This document shows, one piece after another, positions 48,876 to 58,150 of a DNA stretch of 64,000 nt. The stretch is from the NCBI RefSeq assembly GCF_007570865.1, contig NZ_VLPS01000001.1:124001-188000 (forward strand), in the 5' to 3' direction. Origin of the DNA: Atlantibacter subterraneus. GTDB lineage: Bacteria > Pseudomonadota > Gammaproteobacteria > Enterobacterales > Enterobacteriaceae. The translations under genes and the position numbers were made by a program. Under the pieces are notes generated by a model. That model was not told where the DNA came from and made no database searches. It saw only the letters and a program-made list of their open reading frames with translations. Position 1 is the first letter of the stretch. The number at the start of each line of letters is the position of its first letter.

Positions 48876-49304
48876 ATGGCCAGAACTCGTGGACGGAGCC
48901 GTCGCGAACTGAAGTCCGAGATCAACATTGTTCCGCTACTGGACGTGCTGTTAGTGCTGTTGCTGATTTTTATGGCGACCGCGCCGATTATCACCCAGAG
49001 CGTGGAAGTCGATCTGCCGGATGCGATGGATTCACAAACCGTCAGCACTAATGACGATCCTCCGGTGATTATCGAAGTGTCCGGGGTAGGGCAGTACAGC
49101 GTGGTGGTTGAAAAAGATCGTATGGATCAGTTGCCTTCCGAGCAGGTGATTGCCGAAGCGCAACGTCGTCTGCAGGCGAATCCGAAAACGGTCTTCCTTA
49201 TCGGGGGCGCGAAAGAGGTGCCTTATGATGAAATCATCAAAGCGCTGAACCTGTTGCATCAGGCGGGTGTTAAGTCTGTGGGCTTAATGACGCAGCCTAT
49301 CTGA
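48876..49304 (+). CDS. tolR: TolR, Tol-Pal motor subunit
   Basis: TolR is the ExbD/MotB-like partner of TolQ. The 142-residue protein has a basic cytoplasmic N-terminus, one membrane helix with the proton-path Asp in IVPLLDVLLVLLLIFMAT and a periplasmic dimer domain. It starts three bases after tolQ. Confidence 0.97.
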   Translation: MARTRGRSRRELKSEINIVPLLDVLLVLLLIFMATAPIITQSVEVDLPDAMDSQTVSTNDDPPVIIEVSGVGQYSVVVEKDRMDQLPSEQVIAEAQRRLQANPKTVFLIGGAKEVPYDEIIKALNLLHQAGVKSVGLMTQPI

Positions 49305-49343
49305 AAATCCGCTTAACAGGCGAAAAGTTTTTGGGAACCGAGA

Positions 49344-50603
49344 GTGTCAAAGGCAACCGAACAGAACGACAAGCTGAGACGAGCGATCATCATTTCAGTG
49401 GTGCTGCATATCATCCTGATTGCAATACTTATCTGGAGCTCGTTTGACGAAAACATTGACGCCAGCGCAGGCGGCGGTGGCGGCTCGGCAATTGATGCCG
49501 TCATGGTCGATCCGGGTGCCGTGGTTAATCAGTACAATCGTGAGCAGGAGCAGCGCGCCAGCGCCAAACAGGCCGCCGAGCAGCGTGAAAAGCAAGCCCA
49601 GCAGCAGGCCGAAGAATTACGTGAAAAGCAGGCGGCTGAACAGCAGCGTTTGAAGGAACTGGAAAAAGAGCGTTTGCAGGCGCAGGAAAACGCCCGCGAG
49701 CAGGCAGAACAGCAGAAACAGGCTGAAGAAGCGGCGAAACGCGCTCAGGAACAACAGAAGCAGGCTGAAGCCGCTGCAGCGAAAGCGGCAGCCGACGCTA
49801 AAGCGCAGGCGGACGCACAGGCTAAAGCTGCTGCAGACGCCGCGAAGAAAGCGCAGGAAGATGCGGCGAAAGCCGCCGCGGCGGCGAAGAAACAAGCGGA
49901 AGCCGAGGCAGCAAAAGCCGCAGCGGATGCGAAGAAGAAAGCCGAAGCTGAAGCCGCGAAAGCCGCCGCAGAAGCAGAGAAGAAAGCGGCTGCGAAAGCC
50001 GCTGCGGACGCCGAGAAGAAAGCCCAGGCCGAAGCCGCTAAACAGGCTGCCGCAGAGAAAGCAGCGGCAGAGAAGGCCGCAGCGGAAAAAGCCGCCGCAG
50101 CTAAAGCGGCGGCGGACAAGAAAGCGGCTGCTGAAAAAGCCGCTGCCGAGAAAAAAGCGGCAGCAGCCAAGGCAGCGGCAGACAAAGCCGCAGCGGCGAA
50201 AGCGGCAGCCTCTGACGTTGACGATCTGTTCGGTGATTTAAGCTCAGGTAAGAATGCACCGAAAACCGGGGGCGGAGCCAAAGGAAATACCGCATCTGCC
50301 GCCGGGAAAGGAAATAATAAAGCGAATGGCGCGTCTGGCGCTGATATCAGCAATTATGCAGGGCAAATAAAGACAGCGATCGAAAGTAAGTTTTACAACG
50401 ATCCGTCTTTCGCCGGTAAAGTCTGTACGTTACGGATCAAACTGGCTCCTGATGGCTTACTGCTTGATATCAAATCAGAAGGTGGGGATCCGGCGCTATG
50501 CCAGGCCGCTGTTGCAGCGGCAAGGCTTGCGAAAATTCCGAAACCACCGAGCCAGGATGTCTATGAAGTGTTTAAAAATGCTCCGCTGGACTTTAAACCT
50601 TAG
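49344..50603 (+). CDS. tolA: TolA, envelope-spanning energy transducer
   Basis: TolA couples TolQR to TolB-Pal during division and is exploited by colicins and filamentous phages. The 419-residue protein starts at GTG with MSKATEQNDKL. It has one membrane helix (about 14-34), a Gly-rich hinge (SAGGGGGS), a very long Ala/Lys/Glu helical domain II (about 55-290) made of variants of KAAAEKAAA, and domain III with the disulfide pair in KVCTLRI and PALCQAAV. A lipoprotein at 10804-11220 carries a similar domain III. Confidence 0.96.
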   Translation: MSKATEQNDKLRRAIIISVVLHIILIAILIWSSFDENIDASAGGGGGSAIDAVMVDPGAVVNQYNREQEQRASAKQAAEQREKQAQQQAEELREKQAAEQQRLKELEKERLQAQENAREQAEQQKQAEEAAKRAQEQQKQAEAAAAKAAADAKAQADAQAKAAADAAKKAQEDAAKAAAAAKKQAEAEAAKAAADAKKKAEAEAAKAAAEAEKKAAAKAAADAEKKAQAEAAKQAAAEKAAAEKAAAEKAAAAKAAADKKAAAEKAAAEKKAAAAKAAADKAAAAKAAASDVDDLFGDLSSGKNAPKTGGGAKGNTASAAGKGNNKANGASGADISNYAGQIKTAIESKFYNDPSFAGKVCTLRIKLAPDGLLLDIKSEGGDPALCQAAVAAARLAKIPKPPSQDVYEVFKNAPLDFKP

Positions 50604-50610
50604 TACTATT

Positions 50611-50630
50611 ATCCCCGTGAAAACGGGGAT
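50611..50630 (+). other. tolA-tolB intergenic hairpin
   Basis: A perfect 8-bp stem (atccccgt / acggggat) with a GAAA loop follows tolA but lacks a T run. It may stabilise or separate the tolQRA and tolB-pal-cpoB parts of the message. Confidence 0.5.
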
Positions 50631-50735
50631 ATGTTCACTAAGCTAAGTATCAGTGTTTGAGCCGTCTTGTGTTTTTGGGTTTGTTAACATTCTGCTAAAT
50701 TATCGTGGACTTTGCGTCCAGGTAAGGGAGAAATG

Positions 50736-52028
50736 ATGAAGCAGGCATTACGAGTAGCATTTAGTTTTCTGATGCTGTGGGCAGCGGTGCTGCATGCAGA
50801 AGTGCGCATTGAAATCACCCAGGGGGTAGATTCCGCGCGTCCGATTGGTGTTGCTCCATTTAAATGGGCAGGCCCAGGCGCAGCGCCAGAAGACATCGGC
50901 GGCATTGTCGCGGCCGACCTTCGCAACAGTGGTAAATTCAATCCGTTAGATCGTTCACGTCTCCCGCAGCAGCCGGGTTCCGCGCAGGAAGTTCAACCTG
51001 CCGCATGGACTGCGCTGGGCATTGACGCCGTGGTGGTAGGGCAGGTCACGCCGAACGGCGACGGCAGCTATACCGTGGCTTATCAGCTGGTGGATACCTC
51101 TGGCGCACCGGGCACCGTGCTGGCTCAGAACTCTTACAAAGTGAACAAGCAGTGGCTGCGCTATGCGGGCCATACGGCGAGTGACGAAGTGTTCGAAAAG
51201 CTGACCGGTATTAAAGGTGCGTTCCGTACCCGTATCGCCTACGTGGTACAGACTAACGGCGGCCAATTCCCGTATGAGCTGCGCGTGTCTGACTACGATG
51301 GCTACAACCAGTTCGTGGTTCACCGTTCACCGCAGCCGCTGATGTCACCGGCATGGTCTCCGGACGGCTCTAAACTGGCTTACGTAACCTTCGAAAGCGG
51401 CCGTTCTGCGCTGGTTATTCAGACCCTGGCCAACGGTGCCGTGCGTCAGGTAGCCTCATTCCCGCGTCACAACGGCGCACCGGCCTTCTCGCCGGACGGG
51501 TCTAAACTGGCGTTTGCGCTGTCTAAAACCGGTAGCCTGAACCTGTACGTGATGGATATCGGCTCTGGTCAGATCCGTCAGGTCACCGATGGCCGTAGCA
51601 ACAACACCGAGCCGACCTGGTTCCCGGATAGCCAGACTCTGGCCTATACCTCTGACCAGGCGGGCCGTCCGCAGGTTTATAAAGTTAGCATTAACGGCGG
51701 CGCGCCGCAGCGTATTAGCTGGGAAGGTTCTCAGAACCAGGACGCGGACGTCAGCGCTGACGGTAAATTTATGGTGATGGTGAGCTCCAACGGCGGCGCT
51801 CAGCACATCGCTAAACAGGATCTGGTTGCGGGTGGCGTACAAACTCTGTCGTCAACGTTCCTGGATGAAACGCCAAGTCTGGCACCTAACGGCACGATGG
51901 TAATCTACAGCTCTTCTCAGGGGATGGGATCTGTGCTGAATTTGGTTTCAACAGATGGGCGTTTCAAAGCGCGTCTTCCGGCGACTGATGGACAGGTCAA
52001 ATTCCCTGCCTGGTCTCCGTATCTGTAA
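50736..52028 (+). CDS. tolB: TolB, periplasmic beta-propeller of Tol-Pal
   Basis: TolB is a periplasmic protein that binds Pal and the TolA C-terminus. The second of two adjacent ATGs encodes [21 protein letters not shown], a Sec signal peptide cleaved before EVRIEI. The 430-residue protein has the N-terminal alpha/beta domain and a six-bladed propeller with repeated [14 protein letters not shown]-type motifs. The length matches E. coli. Confidence 0.97.
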   Translation: MKQALRVAFSFLMLWAAVLHAEVRIEITQGVDSARPIGVAPFKWAGPGAAPEDIGGIVAADLRNSGKFNPLDRSRLPQQPGSAQEVQPAAWTALGIDAVVVGQVTPNGDGSYTVAYQLVDTSGAPGTVLAQNSYKVNKQWLRYAGHTASDEVFEKLTGIKGAFRTRIAYVVQTNGGQFPYELRVSDYDGYNQFVVHRSPQPLMSPAWSPDGSKLAYVTFESGRSALVIQTLANGAVRQVASFPRHNGAPAFSPDGSKLAFALSKTGSLNLYVMDIGSGQIRQVTDGRSNNTEPTWFPDSQTLAYTSDQAGRPQVYKVSINGGAPQRISWEGSQNQDADVSADGKFMVMVSSNGGAQHIAKQDLVAGGVQTLSSTFLDETPSLAPNGTMVIYSSSQGMGSVLNLVSTDGRFKARLPATDGQVKFPAWSPYL

Positions 52029-52038
52029 TAATAATTAA

Positions 52039-52587
<549 letters not shown>

Positions 52588-52596
52588 GAGAATCGC

Positions 52597-53397
52597 ATGA
52601 GCAGTAACTTCAGACGTCATCTGATGAGTCTGTCGTTACTGGTTGGCATAGCGGCCCCCTGGGCCGCTTTTGCTCAGGCGCCAATCAGTAGTGTCGGCTC
52701 TGGCTCGGTTGAAGACCGGGTCACGCAACTTGAGCGTATTTCTAACGCTCACAGTCAGCTTTTAACCCAACTCCAGCAGCAACTCTCCGATAACCAGAAT
52801 GATATTGACTCCCTGCGCGGTCAGATTCAGGAAAGCCAGTATCAGTTAAATCAGGTTGTGGAACGTCAGAAGCAGCTGTTGTTGCAGATAGATAGCCTAA
52901 GCAGCGGCGGCGCAGCGGCGCAGCCTGGCGATGCGGGTGCGCAGAACAACGCAGGCGCATCTACGGGCGACAGCGCGGCAAACGCGCCTGCTGCCAGCTC
53001 TGGCGCGCCAGTACAGGGCGGAGACGCGAATACCGACTACAATGCGGCTATCGCGTTAGTCCAGGATAAGTCGCGCCAGGACGAGGCTATTGCGGCATTC
53101 CAGAACTTTGTGAAGAAGTACCCGGATTCAACCTATCAGCCGAATGCCAACTACTGGCTGGGGCAGTTGAATTACAACAAGGGTAAGAAAGACGATGCGG
53201 CTTATTACTTCGCCTCGGTCGTGAAGAATTACCCCAAATCGCCAAAAGCTGCAGACGCCATGTATAAAGTGGGTCTGATCATGCAGGACAAAGGCGACAG
53301 TGCGAAAGCTAAAGCGGTGTATCAGCAGGTCATCAGTAAATATCCCAATACCGATGGCGCGAAACAGGCGCAGAAACGCTTAAGTGCAATGCAATAG
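52597..53397 (+). CDS. cpoB: CpoB (YbgF), division coordinator
   Basis: CpoB is a periplasmic protein that links Tol-Pal with PBP1B during division. The 266-residue protein has a signal peptide ending AAFAQA, a coiled coil (about 38-100, VEDRVTQLERI and QQQLSDNQNDID), an Ala/Gly-rich linker and C-terminal tetratricopeptide repeats with YPDSTYQPNANYWLGQL and YPKSPKAADAMYKVG. The start overlaps no other gene; pal ends nine bases earlier. It closes the tol-pal operon. Confidence 0.95.
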   Translation: MSSNFRRHLMSLSLLVGIAAPWAAFAQAPISSVGSGSVEDRVTQLERISNAHSQLLTQLQQQLSDNQNDIDSLRGQIQESQYQLNQVVERQKQLLLQIDSLSSGGAAAQPGDAGAQNNAGASTGDSAANAPAASSGAPVQGGDANTDYNAAIALVQDKSRQDEAIAAFQNFVKKYPDSTYQPNANYWLGQLNYNKGKKDDAAYYFASVVKNYPKSPKAADAMYKVGLIMQDKGDSAKAKAVYQQVISKYPNTDGAKQAQKRLSAMQ

Positions 53398-53479
53398 TTC
53401 AGGGTTCGACCAGAATGCGGTTTTTCTGGTCTCACCGCGTGAAACTTAAGCAGTTAAGTGATCTCTATCGAAATTTTTG

Positions 53480-53507
53480 TTGCGCCTGATTCTGAAATCA
53501 GTAATAT
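53480..53507 (+). promoter_or_regulatory. probable promoter of the tRNA operon
   Basis: TTGCGC and TAATAT, 16 bases apart, are followed by a GC-rich discriminator (GCCGCCG), typical of stringently controlled stable RNA promoters, about 50 bases before the first tRNA. Confidence 0.6.
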
Positions 53508-53556
53508 ATGCCGCCGTTGCCGAGGGATATGAAACAAACCTGAGGTGGCGAAAAGT

Positions 53557-53632
53557 GGGTCGTTAGCTCAGTTGGTAGAGCAGTTGACTTTTAATCAATT
53601 GGTCGCAGGTTCGAATCCTGCACGACCCACCA
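53557..53632 (+). tRNA. lysT: tRNA-Lys (UUU), copy 1
   Basis: A 76-nt cloverleaf with encoded CCA. The acceptor GGGTCGT pairs with ACGACCC, the T loop is GTTCGAAT, and the anticodon TTT is at 53590-53592. It is followed at once by a 100-nt repeat unit. Confidence 0.98.
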
Positions 53633-53732
53633 ATATCAAGGTGGATAGCAGTAGCAAAACGTGAAGGATAACGTTGCGTCAGCAACGGCCCGTAGGGCGA
53701 GGCGAAGCCGAGTCATCCTGCACGACCCACCA
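53633..53732 (+). repeat. 100-nt tRNA-Lys-associated repeat, unit 1
   Basis: The unit runs from the CCA end of tRNA-Lys 1 to a second CCA and ends with a copy of the last 18 nt of the tRNA (atcctgcacgacccacca). The core 53661-53723 can fold as a closing stem (GTGAAGGAT with ATCCTGCAC, one mismatch) around three hairpins: CGTTGC-GTCA-GCAACG, GCCC-GTA-GGGC and GGC-GAA-GCC. Confidence 0.85.
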
Positions 53733-53767
53733 CTTAACGCTTTAAAGAGCATTAGCAGTGTCTCAGT

Positions 53768-53843
53768 GGGTGATTAGCTCAGTTGGTAGAGCATCTCCTT
53801 TACACGGAGGGGGTCGGCGGTTCGAGCCCGTCATCACCCACCA
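53768..53843 (+). tRNA. valT: tRNA-Val (UAC)
   Basis: A 76-nt cloverleaf with encoded CCA. The acceptor GGGTGAT pairs with ATCACCC; the anticodon TAC is at 53801-53803 within the loop TTTACAC. It is not followed by the 100-nt unit. Confidence 0.98.
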
Positions 53844-53846
53844 CTT

Positions 53847-53922
53847 GGGTCGTTAGCTCAGTTGGTAGAGCAGTTGACTTTTAATCAATTGGTCGCAGGT
53901 TCGAATCCTGCACGACCCACCA
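53847..53922 (+). tRNA. lysW: tRNA-Lys (UUU), copy 2
   Basis: Identical in sequence to copy 1, with anticodon TTT at 53880-53882 and encoded CCA. It starts three bases after tRNA-Val and is followed by repeat unit 2. Confidence 0.98.
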
Positions 53923-54022
53923 ATATTCAGGTGGATAGCAGTAGCAAAACGTGAAGGATAACGTTGCGACAGCAACGGCCCACAGGGCGAGGCGAAGCCG
54001 AGTCATCCGGCACGACCCACCA
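53923..54022 (+). repeat. 100-nt tRNA-Lys-associated repeat, unit 2
   Basis: Exactly 100 nt again, ending in the tRNA 3' end with CCA. The core is 53951-54013. Compared with unit 1 the hairpin stems are unchanged while loop 1 is GACA instead of GTCA and loop 2 is ACA instead of GTA. The 3' copy has CCGGCAC for CCTGCAC. Confidence 0.85.
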
Positions 54023-54060
54023 ATATTTAGTTTTACCCGCATTCAGATGTGACCCTGTAT

Positions 54061-54136
54061 GGGTCGTTAGCTCAGTTGGTAGAGCAGTTGACTTTTAATC
54101 AATTGGTCGCAGGTTCGAATCCTGCACGACCCACCA
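54061..54136 (+). tRNA. tRNA-Lys (UUU), copy 3
   Basis: Identical to the other lysine copies, anticodon TTT at 54094-54096, encoded CCA. Unlike copies 1, 2 and 4 it is followed by 34 ordinary spacer bases rather than by a 100-nt unit. Confidence 0.98.
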
Positions 54137-54170
54137 CTCTGAAAATATTCTGCGGCAGCAATCCCCGAAA

Positions 54171-54246
54171 GGGTCGTTAGCTCAGTTGGTAGAGCAGTTG
54201 ACTTTTAATCAATTGGTCGCAGGTTCGAATCCTGCACGACCCACCA
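54171..54246 (+). tRNA. tRNA-Lys (UUU), copy 4
   Basis: Identical to the other lysine copies, anticodon TTT at 54204-54206, encoded CCA. Repeat unit 3 and the operon terminator follow. Confidence 0.98.
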
Positions 54247-54346
54247 ATCCTTTGTTAGACATCTACAGTAAAACGTGAAGGATAACGTTGCGTCAGCAAC
54301 GGCCCGAAGGGCGAGGCGAAGCCGAGTCATTCTGCACGACCCACCA
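54247..54346 (+). repeat. 100-nt tRNA-Lys-associated repeat, unit 3
   Basis: The third copy is again exactly 100 nt from CCA to CCA, although its first 28 bases differ from units 1 and 2. The core 54275-54337 keeps the three stems; loop 2 is GAA, and ATTCTGCAC replaces ATCCTGCAC, turning a G-C into a G-U pair in the closing stem. Confidence 0.85.
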
Positions 54347-54350
54347 ATGC

Positions 54351-54375
54351 AAAAAAGCGCCCTAAAGGCGCTTTT
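54351..54375. terminator. terminator of the tRNA operon, shared with the Ail/OmpX-like gene
   Basis: A 9-bp stem (aaaagcgcc / ggcgctttt) with a 5-nt loop is flanked by an A run and a T run, so it works in both directions. Confidence 0.85.
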
Positions 54376-54401
54376 ATGCTATCTGTAGTCCATACAACGT
54401 A

Positions 54402-54962
54402 TCAGAAGCGGTAACCCACCCCCACATTAAAGCCATTGATTGAGCGGCTGCCTTCCAGGTCGGCATTGGTGCCTTCATACCCGACGTTAACCGAGAAGTT
54501 TTCTACCGGGTTAAAAATCACCCCAGCGCCATAAGCAAATGAGGTAGATTTTTCAGAAATACTGTCGCGGCCAACATAGCCGTCGCCTGCGTTATGCCAG
54601 GTAGTACGGCCTTCCGCTTTTGAGCGCGCTACGCCGCCCAGCGCATACAGGGAAACATACTCATTAATCCGGTAAGCCGGACCCACTAACAGGGAGTAAT
54701 ATTTCGCTTCAACGTGGTTCTGAATATAGTCTGAGGCGAGATAATAATTCTGGTCATCATCGCCCTTCATATAAGTGAAAGAGCCCAGGAAACTTACCGG
54801 CGAATCAAATTCATAACGGTACTGAACATTAACGCCACGGATGTTTTTAAAATCCTCAACCTTGCTTTGCGCATAACCTACTGAAAACGTATGGTTATCC
54901 GCCAGTGCTGCGCCACTTACCATCCCGCCTACGAATAAAATCGCCAGAGATACCTTTTTCAT
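54402..54962 (-). CDS. Ail/OmpX/PagC-family outer-membrane beta-barrel protein
   Basis: The 186-residue protein has a signal peptide (MKKVSLAILFVGGMVSGAALA, cleaved before DNHTF) and the pattern of an eight-stranded outer-membrane barrel: alternating strands with SVGYAQSKV, GVNVQYRYEF, SLLVGPAYRI, AYGAGVIFNP and a final NVGVGYRF ending in Phe. The family includes Ail, OmpX, PagC and Lom, with roles in serum resistance, adhesion or phage conversion; which applies here is unknown. It is convergent with the tRNA operon. E. coli K-12 has no such gene at this junction, suggesting acquisition. Confidence 0.85.
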   Translation of the reverse strand: MKKVSLAILFVGGMVSGAALADNHTFSVGYAQSKVEDFKNIRGVNVQYRYEFDSPVSFLGSFTYMKGDDDQNYYLASDYIQNHVEAKYYSLLVGPAYRINEYVSLYALGGVARSKAEGRTTWHNAGDGYVGRDSISEKSTSFAYGAGVIFNPVENFSVNVGYEGTNADLEGSRSINGFNVGVGYRF

Positions 54963-55311
54963 TGTTGTTAATCCTTTTTGTGTGCCGTTTGTATTTTCCC
55001 TGGGCGAGCCGGTCCTTTACTCAATAAAAATTGCCGCCTCATCCCGGGCGATAAAATTGTTACTTTTATGTTTATTAGTTGAAACACAGAACATTCTTAA
55101 AGGACCGGAAATCGCCTGTTCAGGCCTCCCTAAATCTGGTGGGTCGTCATGTCAGCCGCTACAGGCAGATCGCTTTAACCGTGCATTTTCCCCACGACTT
55201 TTGCTGCACGATCGGCTATCTTGTTTAGCATATAAAACAATACTGCCTTTTCAGGCAGGAATCAGGCTCCGGAACCGTTAAATGGTTCAGCCAGCAAAAC
55301 GAGATTGCATG
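54963..55311. promoter_or_regulatory. divergent control region of the Ail/OmpX-like gene and nadA
   Basis: About 350 bases contain promoters for both genes. The nadA side holds a NadR operator and, downstream of it, a short hairpin (ctgcc / ggcag, about 55243-55258). A plus-strand open frame through this region has no family features and is not called. Confidence 0.55.
55222..55239 (+). promoter_or_regulatory. NadR operator upstream of nadA
   Basis: TGTTTA-GCATAT-AAAACA matches the NadR box TGTTTA-N6-TAAACA with one mismatch. It lies about 75 bases before the nadA start, as expected for repression of NAD synthesis by NadR. Confidence 0.8.
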
Positions 55312-56355
55312 ATGAGCGTAATGTTTAGACCTGAAGATGCCATTTATCCGTTCCCGCCTAAACCGCGTCCGCTAAGCCATGACGAAAAGGTCTTCTATAA
55401 AGAGAAAATCAAACGCCTGCTGAAAGAGCGCGATGCGGTGATGGTGGCCCATTATTACACCGACCCGGAAATCCAGGCGCTGGCGGAAGAGACCGGCGGC
55501 TGCATTTCCGATTCGCTGGAAATGGCGCGCTTCGGCGCAAATCATCCCGCGTCGACGTTGCTGGTCGCGGGCGTGCGATTCATGGGCGAAACCGCCAAAA
55601 TCCTCAGCCCGGAAAAGACCATCCTGATGCCGACATTGCAGGCGGAATGTTCGCTGGATTTAGGCTGCCCGATTGAGGCGTTCAGCGCATTTTGCGATGC
55701 GCACCCGGATCGCACCGTGGTTGTGTACGCCAACACCTCGGCAGCGGTAAAAGCGCGCGCCGACTGGGTGGTGACCTCCAGTATTGCCGTGGAGTTAATC
55801 GAGCATCTCGACAGCCTGGGTGAAAAAATTATCTGGGCCCCGGATCGCCATCTCGGTCATTACGTGCAAAAGCAGACTGGCGCAGACGTTCTGTGCTGGC
55901 AGGGGGCCTGTATCGTTCATGATGAGTTTAAAACCCAGGCGCTGACGCGCATGAAAGCACTTTATCCGCAGGCTGCGGTGCTGGTTCATCCGGAATCCCC
56001 GCAGGCGATTGTCGATATGGCCGATGCGGTGGGATCCACCAGCCAGCTCATTGCCGCCGCCAAAACGCTGCCGCACCCGCAGCTGATTGTGGCCACCGAT
56101 CGCGGGATCTTCTACAAAATGCAGCAGGCCTGCCCGGAGAAAGAGCTATTAGAAGCGCCGACGGCGGGTGAGGGGGCAACGTGCCGCAGCTGTGCCCACT
56201 GCCCGTGGATGGCGATGAACGGCCTTCAGGCCATCGCAGAAGGGCTGGAAGCGGGCGGAAGCGCCCACGAGATCCATGTGGATGCCGCGCTGCGTGAGGG
56301 CGCGCTGGTGCCGCTTAACCGCATGTTGGATTTTGCGGCTACACTTCGTCGTTAA
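55312..56355 (+). CDS. nadA: quinolinate synthase
   Basis: NadA condenses iminoaspartate (from NadB) with dihydroxyacetone phosphate to quinolinate in de novo NAD synthesis. The ATG for [18 protein letters not shown] gives the usual 347 residues. The three [4Fe-4S] cysteines are visible: Cys113 (QAECSLDLG), the one in [12 protein letters not shown] (about 200) and one in [11 protein letters not shown] (about 297). pnuC follows on the same strand, and a NadR box lies upstream. Confidence 0.96.
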   Translation: MSVMFRPEDAIYPFPPKPRPLSHDEKVFYKEKIKRLLKERDAVMVAHYYTDPEIQALAEETGGCISDSLEMARFGANHPASTLLVAGVRFMGETAKILSPEKTILMPTLQAECSLDLGCPIEAFSAFCDAHPDRTVVVYANTSAAVKARADWVVTSSIAVELIEHLDSLGEKIIWAPDRHLGHYVQKQTGADVLCWQGACIVHDEFKTQALTRMKALYPQAAVLVHPESPQAIVDMADAVGSTSQLIAAAKTLPHPQLIVATDRGIFYKMQQACPEKELLEAPTAGEGATCRSCAHCPWMAMNGLQAIAEGLEAGGSAHEIHVDAALREGALVPLNRMLDFAATLRR

Positions 56356-56400
56356 TATTGATAACAAACGACGCGTATCACAGTACGCTCTGGGGAAAAT

Positions 56401-57117
56401 ATGGATTTTTTTAGCGTTCAGAATATCCTGGTTCACATTCCGATTGGGACCGGCGGCTATTCGCTGTCATGGATCGAAGCCATTGGCACCGTCGCCGGGC
56501 TGCTGTGCATCTGGCTGGCGAGCCTCGAGAAAATCATCAACTACTTCTTTGGGCTGATTAACGTCACGCTGTTTGCGGTGATTTTCTTCCAGATCCAGCT
56601 CTACGCCAGCCTGCTGCTCCAGCTGTTCTTCTTTGTTGCCAATATCTACGGCTGGTACGCCTGGTCGCGGCAAACCAATAACAACGAAGCGCTGTTGAAA
56701 ATTCGCTGGCTGCCGTTGCCCAAAGCCATGGGCTGGCTGGCTGTCTGCGTGGTGGCGATTGGCTTGATGACGGTGTATATCGATCCGGTATTTGGTTTCC
56801 TGACCCGCGTAGCGGTATCTATTATGCAGGCGCTGGGCCTGAACGTGACCCAACCGGAACTTCAGCCGGATGCCTTCCCGTTCTGGGATTCCTGCATGAT
56901 GGTGCTGTCGATTGTGGCGATGATCCTGATGACCCGTAAATACGTCGAAAACTGGCTACTGTGGGTGATTATTAATGTCATCAGCGTGGTGATTTTCGCG
57001 TTGCAGGGCGTGCTGGCGATGTCGCTTGAATATTTAATTCTGACCTTTATCGCCCTGAACGGCAGCCGGATGTGGATTAAATCGGCCCGCGAGCATGGCT
57101 CACGGGCACTGAATTAA
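56401..57117 (+). CDS. pnuC: PnuC nicotinamide riboside transporter
   Basis: PnuC is an inner-membrane facilitator for nicotinamide riboside uptake, working with the kinase NadR. The 238-residue protein has about seven hydrophobic helices; conserved segments are [18 protein letters not shown] and [15 protein letters not shown], and [14 protein letters not shown] at the C-terminus. It lies in the nadA operon. Its last four bases overlap the convergent zitB end. Confidence 0.95.
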   Translation: MDFFSVQNILVHIPIGTGGYSLSWIEAIGTVAGLLCIWLASLEKIINYFFGLINVTLFAVIFFQIQLYASLLLQLFFFVANIYGWYAWSRQTNNNEALLKIRWLPLPKAMGWLAVCVVAIGLMTVYIDPVFGFLTRVAVSIMQALGLNVTQPELQPDAFPFWDSCMMVLSIVAMILMTRKYVENWLLWVIINVISVVIFALQGVLAMSLEYLILTFIALNGSRMWIKSAREHGSRALN

Positions 57118-58055
57118 TGATGATGGTGGTGATGTGCATCCGGCGTTGACTGGTACAGATGGCAATCCGGCCCGCTACAGGGCTGGTATTCCATCTGCAC
57201 CGTCGCGTGCTCAACGTGATACTCGTGTTCAAGGAAGTGATGGATGCGGCCTAACAGCGCGTCATGATCGTGCGGCGGGATCACCTGAACATGCAGCGTC
57301 ATCACCGGTTTTTCCCCCACCAGCCAGATGTGCACATGATGCACATCGCGCACTTCGGGAATCGATCGGCTAAGGTTGCGCTTCAGCGCCGCGATATCCA
57401 GCGCTTTTGGTGCGCCTTCCAGCAGCTCGTTCACGCTTTCCTTAAGCAATCGCCACGCGCTGCGTAATACCAGGCAGGACACCAGCACCGATAATATTGG
57501 GTCAACTGGCGTCCAGCCGGTCCACAGGATCACCAGCGCGGCGATAATCGCGCCCACCGAACCCAGCAAATCCCCCAGCACATGCAGCGCAGCGGCGCGC
57601 ACGTTCATATTTTTCTCTTCGCTGCCGCGGTGCAGGATCCAGAACGCCAGGATATTGGCAAACAGCCCGGCGACGGCAATCACCATCATGGTTTTCCCGG
57701 CGATTGGCTGCGGATGATAAAAACGCACAAACGCCTCGTACACGATCAGCACGGTGATCAGCACCAGGGCGATAGCGTTGATAAACGCGGCAAGCGTGGT
57801 CAGGCGCAGCCAGCCAAACGTCTGTTGGTTATTCGGCGGGCGGCGGGCGAAATAGACGGCGAGAAAGGCAAACAGCAGCGCAGCAGCGTCGGTGAGCATA
57901 TGCCCGGCGTCAGCAAGCAGCGCCAGCGAGCCAGAAATCAATCCTCCGATGACTTCCAGCACCATGAAGGTGGCGGTAACGACAAATGCGGCCAGCAGTC
58001 TTTTACTATTGCTATTCGAGTCGGAAGCGGGTGTGTGGGAATGTGAGTGGGCCAT
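57114..58055 (-). CDS. zitB: ZitB zinc efflux transporter (CDF family)
   Basis: ZitB exports Zn(II) in exchange for protons. The start at MAHSHSHTP gives 313 residues, as in E. coli; an ATG nine codons earlier is possible. Six membrane helices carry the metal site HxxxD in [14 protein letters not shown] and [13 protein letters not shown] cytoplasmic domain follows with [20 protein letters not shown]. The N-terminus (HSHSH) and the C-terminus, which ends in six His, are metal-rich. It is convergent with pnuC. Confidence 0.95.
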   Translation of the reverse strand: MAHSHSHTPASDSNSNSKRLLAAFVVTATFMVLEVIGGLISGSLALLADAGHMLTDAAALLFAFLAVYFARRPPNNQQTFGWLRLTTLAAFINAIALVLITVLIVYEAFVRFYHPQPIAGKTMMVIAVAGLFANILAFWILHRGSEEKNMNVRAAALHVLGDLLGSVGAIIAALVILWTGWTPVDPILSVLVSCLVLRSAWRLLKESVNELLEGAPKALDIAALKRNLSRSIPEVRDVHHVHIWLVGEKPVMTLHVQVIPPHDHDALLGRIHHFLEHEYHVEHATVQMEYQPCSGPDCHLYQSTPDAHHHHHH

Positions 58056-58105
58056 AGCTACCTGATTTTTGTTAGCATCCATGATTGATCAGGTTAAGTT
58101 ACCAA

Positions 58106-58133
58106 AAATAAAGGAGAGCGAAAGCTCTCCTTT
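58106..58133 (-). terminator. intrinsic terminator of ybgS
   Basis: A 10-bp perfect stem (aaaggagagc / gctctccttt) with a GAAA-type loop is followed on the minus strand by a T-rich tract, between ybgS and zitB. Confidence 0.85.
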
Positions 58134-58150
58134 GTATCAATCACTATAAA

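Noticed and set aside
49745-50353. Ala/Ser/Phe-rich 202-codon antisense frame in tolA
   Set aside because: It simply reflects the Ala/Lys repeat of TolA domain II read backwards.
53557-54346. CRISPR-like regular repeats
   Set aside because: The repeats are tRNA genes and tRNA-tailed units, not short direct repeats with unique spacers, and no cas genes are present.
54982-55281. 99-codon frame upstream of nadA
   Set aside because: It runs through the promoter and NadR box of nadA, so it is unlikely to be coding.
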